Positions 62,001-64,000 of a stretch of DNA of 64,000 nt are shown piece by piece; position 1 is the stretch's first letter; each line of letters opens with the position of its first letter. Origin of the DNA: Glandiceps talaboti (lineage: Eukaryota > Hemichordata > Enteropneusta > Spengelidae). The DNA lies in NCBI RefSeq assembly GCF_964340395.1, contig NC_135549.1, positions 5,566,501-5,630,500 on the forward strand, read 5' to 3'. The notes beneath the pieces were generated by a model. The model saw only the letters and a program-made list of their open reading frames with translations. It was not told where the DNA came from and did no database searches. A program made the position numbers and the translations under genes.

Positions 62001-63940
62001 ATCTACCTCATGTACTTATGCATAATTAACAAATTGATACCTTCCACATCTTTCTGAAAAGTTAATATAAAAGCATTTCTTATCTCAATTAATTACTGGT
62101 GTTTTCCCATTAGTAAATAACCAAAATAGGACCATATGAATCTAGGTAGAGAGTTTCATTCAGCTTATTTATTTATTTATTTATTTACTTAATGCTCACT
62201 TTACTTACTGATTTACTTTAATTTGATAATTACTCATTCATTAATTCATTTACTTATTTAAGTTATTTATTCATTTGTTCATTCATTCATTCATTTATGC
62301 AAATCTAAATGCAAGTTACAAGATAACGTAAACATGAAATATTCTTATGTCTTATTTAGAAATGGAAGTTTTCAAAGATTCTCCTTGTTGTTCTATTCTT
62401 TGTAGAGATGAAGTGAATGAGACAGTTTTGATTTGTATGACTTCTGACCATCCTATACAAAGTGACTTGAAATTGTTAGTGTCCTTTGATGGAGCTGTAC
62501 GCTTCGCACCAGATGATAAATTGTTTGAGTATACAGAGAACCCAAATGTCACATCTGTTTACCCACTGGAAAGTATAAAGAGGTGAGTAGTGAAATGTCT
62601 AATGTTGAGTGAGAACAGATGCATGAATACTAGTTCTTGAATTATTATTTCTACCACTTCAGACATAACTTATGTTTAGAATGGTTACAATGCTACAAAG
62701 ATACATTATCAATCCATTGTGAATATTCCCTGACATTGCTTTCAGCTTGAACTGTGAAACATATAATTGCAAATATCCCAATAATGCTTCAAGATAAATT
62801 TTTTACAACCAAATTTATAGATGTGTATGGTCTGAAAAGGTGATATTTTTTGTGAGCTTTAAAGTGTTGATTGCTCAAAACTAAGTTTGATCAATTTATG
62901 AATTTTGTGATTATTAACATCAGATTTTCTCATTTTTTCAGTGGTGGTCGGAAACTTAATGTCACAGGTATACATTTCATATCTGTAAGGGAACCATTGA
63001 TGACGATTACAAGTGATACTGGTATTTTCATATCTGTAAGTCACAATAATGATAATAATAGTAATAGGTGGTTTATTAAATCAAAATTATGACCACAAGT
63101 CAATGGTCAAATTGCTTGAGTTCACATATCAGTTAAAATATTTAGACACACAAAAAGATATATCGAACAGGTCCTAAAGATTCATAAAAGTTCCTATAAA
63201 ATGCAAAGTACAGTGAGTTATATTAAAAAGTCAGTTACAAGGAAACAATAAAAGCCAGGCACACACACACACACAAATGGGATATTAGTTATAGCAATAA
63301 AGAAAGACATTGTATGAAAAGGAATATATTTATTCCAACCTGTGAAATTATTACTTGTAAATACTAAATACATTCTAGGCTTCATCCATGTCACTGTATT
63401 TCTCTCTAATTAAGAGATCAATAAAGACATCAATTCAAATGTAGATAGTTAGTAACTATGTGTGTACATGGTAGCTATTGGGCATGAAAGAGTAAGTTCA
63501 TCATAAGATTATACATGCACAAAGTTAAGTAAATTCATGATTGAGTCATATCTATGTAATCTGTCATGTGACTTTGATCAAAACTATTTTGTATGCAGTA
63601 TAATCCTGTCATGTATTCCACTTTATTCACTCATCTGATTAACCTAATTATGCTATATTGCTAATTACCATATTATTACCATTTTTATCCTCAGGATCCT
63701 TGTGTGGTTTTATCGTCAAAGTTAATGCAATGTGTGACTCCAAATGTTACATCTCCCACATCACGACGCAAACGACAAACATGCACTGGTGATCAGTGTA
63801 CATATCAAATTGGATTTAGAATGGATGGCCATGAGTTTATCTTGGAATATCAATTCAAGGTGTATGAGGATCCAGTGTATTACCAGTTTGAAGATGATGG
63901 ATACATCATGGAAAACCTAGGAGTCCAACTTCCAATTAAG
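47195..63940 (+). CDS. plexin receptor, copy 2 (partial, first 18 coding exons)
   Basis: A tandem paralogue of the plexin at 10643-38122. The 18 exons keep the same order and phases and give 1149 in-frame residues: signal peptide, Sema, PSI1-3, and IPT 1 to part of IPT 4. The gene runs off the right edge before the transmembrane exon, so the presence of a Rho-binding domain and a tyrosine tail cannot be checked. No stop or frameshift is seen. Most exons are nearly identical to copy 1 (exons 13 and 15 are identical in protein), but a Sema patch (47741-47794), PSI2 and exon 17 are strongly changed. Introns differ by insertions: a TIR element, a LINE and a module element here. The N-terminal start is chosen as in copy 1. 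Confidence 0.9.
48281..49068 (+). other. intron 1 of copy 2
   Basis: Carries the uninterrupted empty site (about 48765-48785) for the LINE that sits in intron 1 of copy 1. It has a G-run at 48617-48627; the ORF at 48607-48798 is not supported. Confidence 0.65.
49069..49248 (+). CDS. plexin copy 2 exon 2: Sema
   Basis: 60 codons, DPTPYECYTHEQYRYANG onward, phase 0, donor AAG|GTAACC. Confidence 0.9.
49302..50183. mobile_element. TIR DNA transposon, 882 bp, TAA target duplication
   Basis: The left end GGGAGCCTTCAGTATTTACA is followed by a G-run. The right end is its complement with a six-base insertion (CTGGAG) near the tip. TAA flanks on both sides (49299-49301, 50184-50186). The inside has G-rich modules with 'ttttacaaa'. 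It shares GGGA ends, a TTTAC motif before the G-run and TAA target with the 41104 element, so it is probably the same superfamily. Absent from copy 1. Confidence 0.8.
51529..51663 (+). CDS. plexin copy 2 exon 3: end of Sema
   Basis: 45 codons, nearly identical to copy 1 exon 3, phase 0 at both ends. Confidence 0.9.
52396..52496 (+). CDS. plexin copy 2 exon 4: PSI 1, first half
   Basis: VHKLKVQKCSQYITCESC then DPYCGWC. Phase 2 out at AG|GTAGTC. Confidence 0.9.
53248..53377 (+). CDS. plexin copy 2 exon 5: PSI 1, second half
   Basis: CSLFSECQN onward, two codons shorter than copy 1. Phase 0 out. Confidence 0.88.
53613..53772 (+). CDS. plexin copy 2 exon 6: linker
   Basis: INITVTELPYETSENTYQCV onward; 160 bases, phase 1 out, as in copy 1. 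Confidence 0.9.
54152..55151 (+). mobile_element. 5'-truncated LINE with 14-bp target duplication, intron 6
   Basis: Exactly 1000 bases between direct repeats AGTCACTGCCCTCA (54138-54151 and 55152-55165). Copy 1 has the unbroken single-copy target at about 19920-19935. The 3' end reads GAAATAAACTGATTGATTG, a short tandem tail instead of poly-A. Perfect target repeats and an open ORF point to recent insertion, after the plexin duplication. Confidence 0.92.
54170..55084 (+). CDS. LINE ORF2 C-terminal region
   Basis: 304 codons open. It begins after the RT catalytic core: thumb and C-terminal region with TYVTPILLYGSEIWGYENSP, then VEQVHYQFCKFLL. A Cys/His cluster near the end (CKYCITHNLYC, HFSAICP) resembles the zinc-knuckle found at the ends of several LINE ORF2 proteins. 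It lacks endonuclease and the catalytic YADD box, so it is inert alone. Confidence 0.8.
   Translation: MLRKLGGMSMSDSFKLFDTYVTPILLYGSEIWGYENSPQVEQVHYQFCKFLLNVSGKTNDLAAIGECGRFPICVMYFKRCVSYWLKILEMDTDRYPYKCYIMLKRLEEVRSIKSVNWAFNVKSLICRLGFGHAWLNQGVGSTSLFLSEFTQRLKDCASQIWHEDIESSPRLRSYHTFKSMLEPERYLSCVKMCKFRTALSRFRCSSHPLQIERGRHENIPADQRFCKYCITHNLYCIEDEYHFSAICPLYKDLRKEMLPRWFCLNPSYDKFISLLNSDNITYLNNLASFIYFAMKNREESPSMN
55172..55268 (+). CDS. plexin copy 2 exon 7
   Basis: 97 bases matching copy 1 exon 7; its acceptor lies only seven bases beyond the right target repeat of the LINE, so the branch-point region is now partly LINE-derived. Confidence 0.88.
55972..56092 (+). CDS. plexin copy 2 exon 8: PSI 2
   Basis: CTDCVTRAWACDWCTYGNQC onward. 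Cysteines are kept but about a third of residues differ from copy 1. Confidence 0.9.
56679..57768. mobile_element. AGTCCCC-hairpin element with about 150-bp tandem modules, intron 8
   Basis: Starts TAGTCCCCGC and near the end has GCGGGGACTA (57738-57747), 10-bp inverted ends. After a hairpin and a (CCGT)n run (56740-56768) come four to five modules of about 150 bases. Each has 'cagatctcattcaaagttgg' and an 'atacgatccaatatggc' phrase; repeat starts are near 56952, 57102, 57285 and 57436. It ends with a short hairpin GTCATT-CTC-AATGAC. Absent from copy 1 intron 8. Confidence 0.75.
58032..58169 (+). CDS. plexin copy 2 exon 9
   Basis: 46 codons, phase 0, GQEFCPQLMEQDDKIFIPVG; a few changes from copy 1. 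Confidence 0.9.
58502..58600 (+). CDS. plexin copy 2 exon 10
   Basis: 33 codons, DANYKCILNVEGEKQDTPAT onward, phase 0. Confidence 0.9.
58967..59009. repeat. (TTTA)n microsatellite, intron 10
   Basis: About ten TTTA units at the place where copy 1 has (TATC)n plus (TTTA)n. Confidence 0.95.
59175..59268 (+). CDS. plexin copy 2 exon 11
   Basis: 94 bases, phase 1 out, YTYKTSTQELVVDVTVEWKA onward. Confidence 0.9.
59454..59647 (+). CDS. plexin copy 2 exon 12: PSI 3
   Basis: 194 bases with full PSI cysteines; only four or five replacements from copy 1. Confidence 0.92.
60248..60396 (+). CDS. plexin copy 2 exon 13: IPT 1
   Basis: Protein identical to copy 1 exon 13. Phase 2 out at AAAGG|GTATGG. 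Confidence 0.92.
60397..61124 (+). other. intron 13 of copy 2 with empty SINE site
   Basis: Aligns with intron 13 of copy 1 and has uninterrupted AACCTGATTATGTATC at about 60712 where copy 1 carries the SINE. Confidence 0.75.
61125..61233 (+). CDS. plexin copy 2 exon 14: IPT 1 end
   Basis: 109 bases, two codons fewer than copy 1. The acceptor is CCCAAG, weak but at the position homologous to copy 1's CCTTAG. Confidence 0.82.
61767..61903 (+). CDS. plexin copy 2 exon 15: IPT 2
   Basis: Protein identical to copy 1 exon 15. Phase 2 out. Confidence 0.92.
62406..62582 (+). CDS. plexin copy 2 exon 16: IPT 2 end
   Basis: 177 bases, DEVNETVLICMTSDHPIQSD onward, ending in phase 2 at AAGAG|GTGAGT. 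Confidence 0.88.
62942..63035 (+). CDS. plexin copy 2 exon 17: IPT 3 start
   Basis: 94 bases: SGGRKLNVTGIHFISVREPL then a segment different from copy 1. Only about half the residues match, within a locally diverged block that also includes both flanking introns. Confidence 0.85.
63695..63940 (+). CDS. plexin copy 2 exon 18: IPT 3-4 with RRKR site
   Basis: 82 codons, phase 0; SPTSRRKRQTC kept (RRKR at 63764-63775). Donor ATTAAG|GTAGTA. The last exon of this gene inside the window; the following 60 bases match intron 18 of copy 1. Confidence 0.92.
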
Positions 63941-64000
63941 GTAGTATCCCTTCTATATATACACTGACTGCTTCATTTCTGAGAAATATGCTTAATAGCA

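Overview
This is invertebrate animal genomic DNA. It is AT-rich, its genes are split by GT-AG introns, and it carries many microsatellites, non-LTR retrotransposons, SINEs and TIR elements. The only host gene family that can be read with confidence is plexin, the semaphorin receptor. The species cannot be named from sequence alone. A marine invertebrate (hemichordate, amphioxus or mollusc grade) is my inference from the repeat style and from self-cleaving ribozyme retroelements.

Layout: 1-5270 is mostly unannotatable, with degenerate repeats and a fold-back. At 5276-5476 (minus strand) there is a possible first exon with a SAP-like motif, next to a CRE palindrome. 5518-7865 is a decayed CR1/L2-like LINE. 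8022-9615 is a truncated TIR transposon with a 226-codon ORF. 10643-38122 is a complete plexin gene in 31 coding exons (1795 codons, every splice phase checked). 38123-47167 is intergenic, with microsatellites, a full-length TIR transposon (41104-43413), three hammerhead-ribozyme loci and a small MITE. 47195-63940 and beyond is a second plexin copy: 18 coding exons in the same order and phases, cut by the window edge before its transmembrane exon.

The two plexins are a tandem duplication that includes introns and upstream sequence (7886-8010 matches 45721-45835; 9760-10640 matches 46060-47190). Comparing them gives empty sites that date insertions: a LINE and a SINE only in copy 1, and a different LINE, a TIR element, a MITE and a tandem-module element only in copy 2.

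The encoded receptor has a signal peptide, Sema domain, three PSI domains, about four IPT domains, a dibasic RRKR site, one membrane span and a plexin-type RasGAP domain. Two features are unusual. The Rho-GTPase-binding domain normally inserted in the GAP region is absent, with no room for it in the intron. The C-terminus carries a tail of about 115 residues with five YxxL motifs, the last two spaced as a canonical ITAM. A patch in the Sema domain differs between copies by 12 replacements in 18 codons with no silent change. The most striking non-genic find is the set of hammerhead ribozyme cores at (TA)n tracts around 41.6-44.3 kb, one of them inside a perfect 78-bp inverted repeat.
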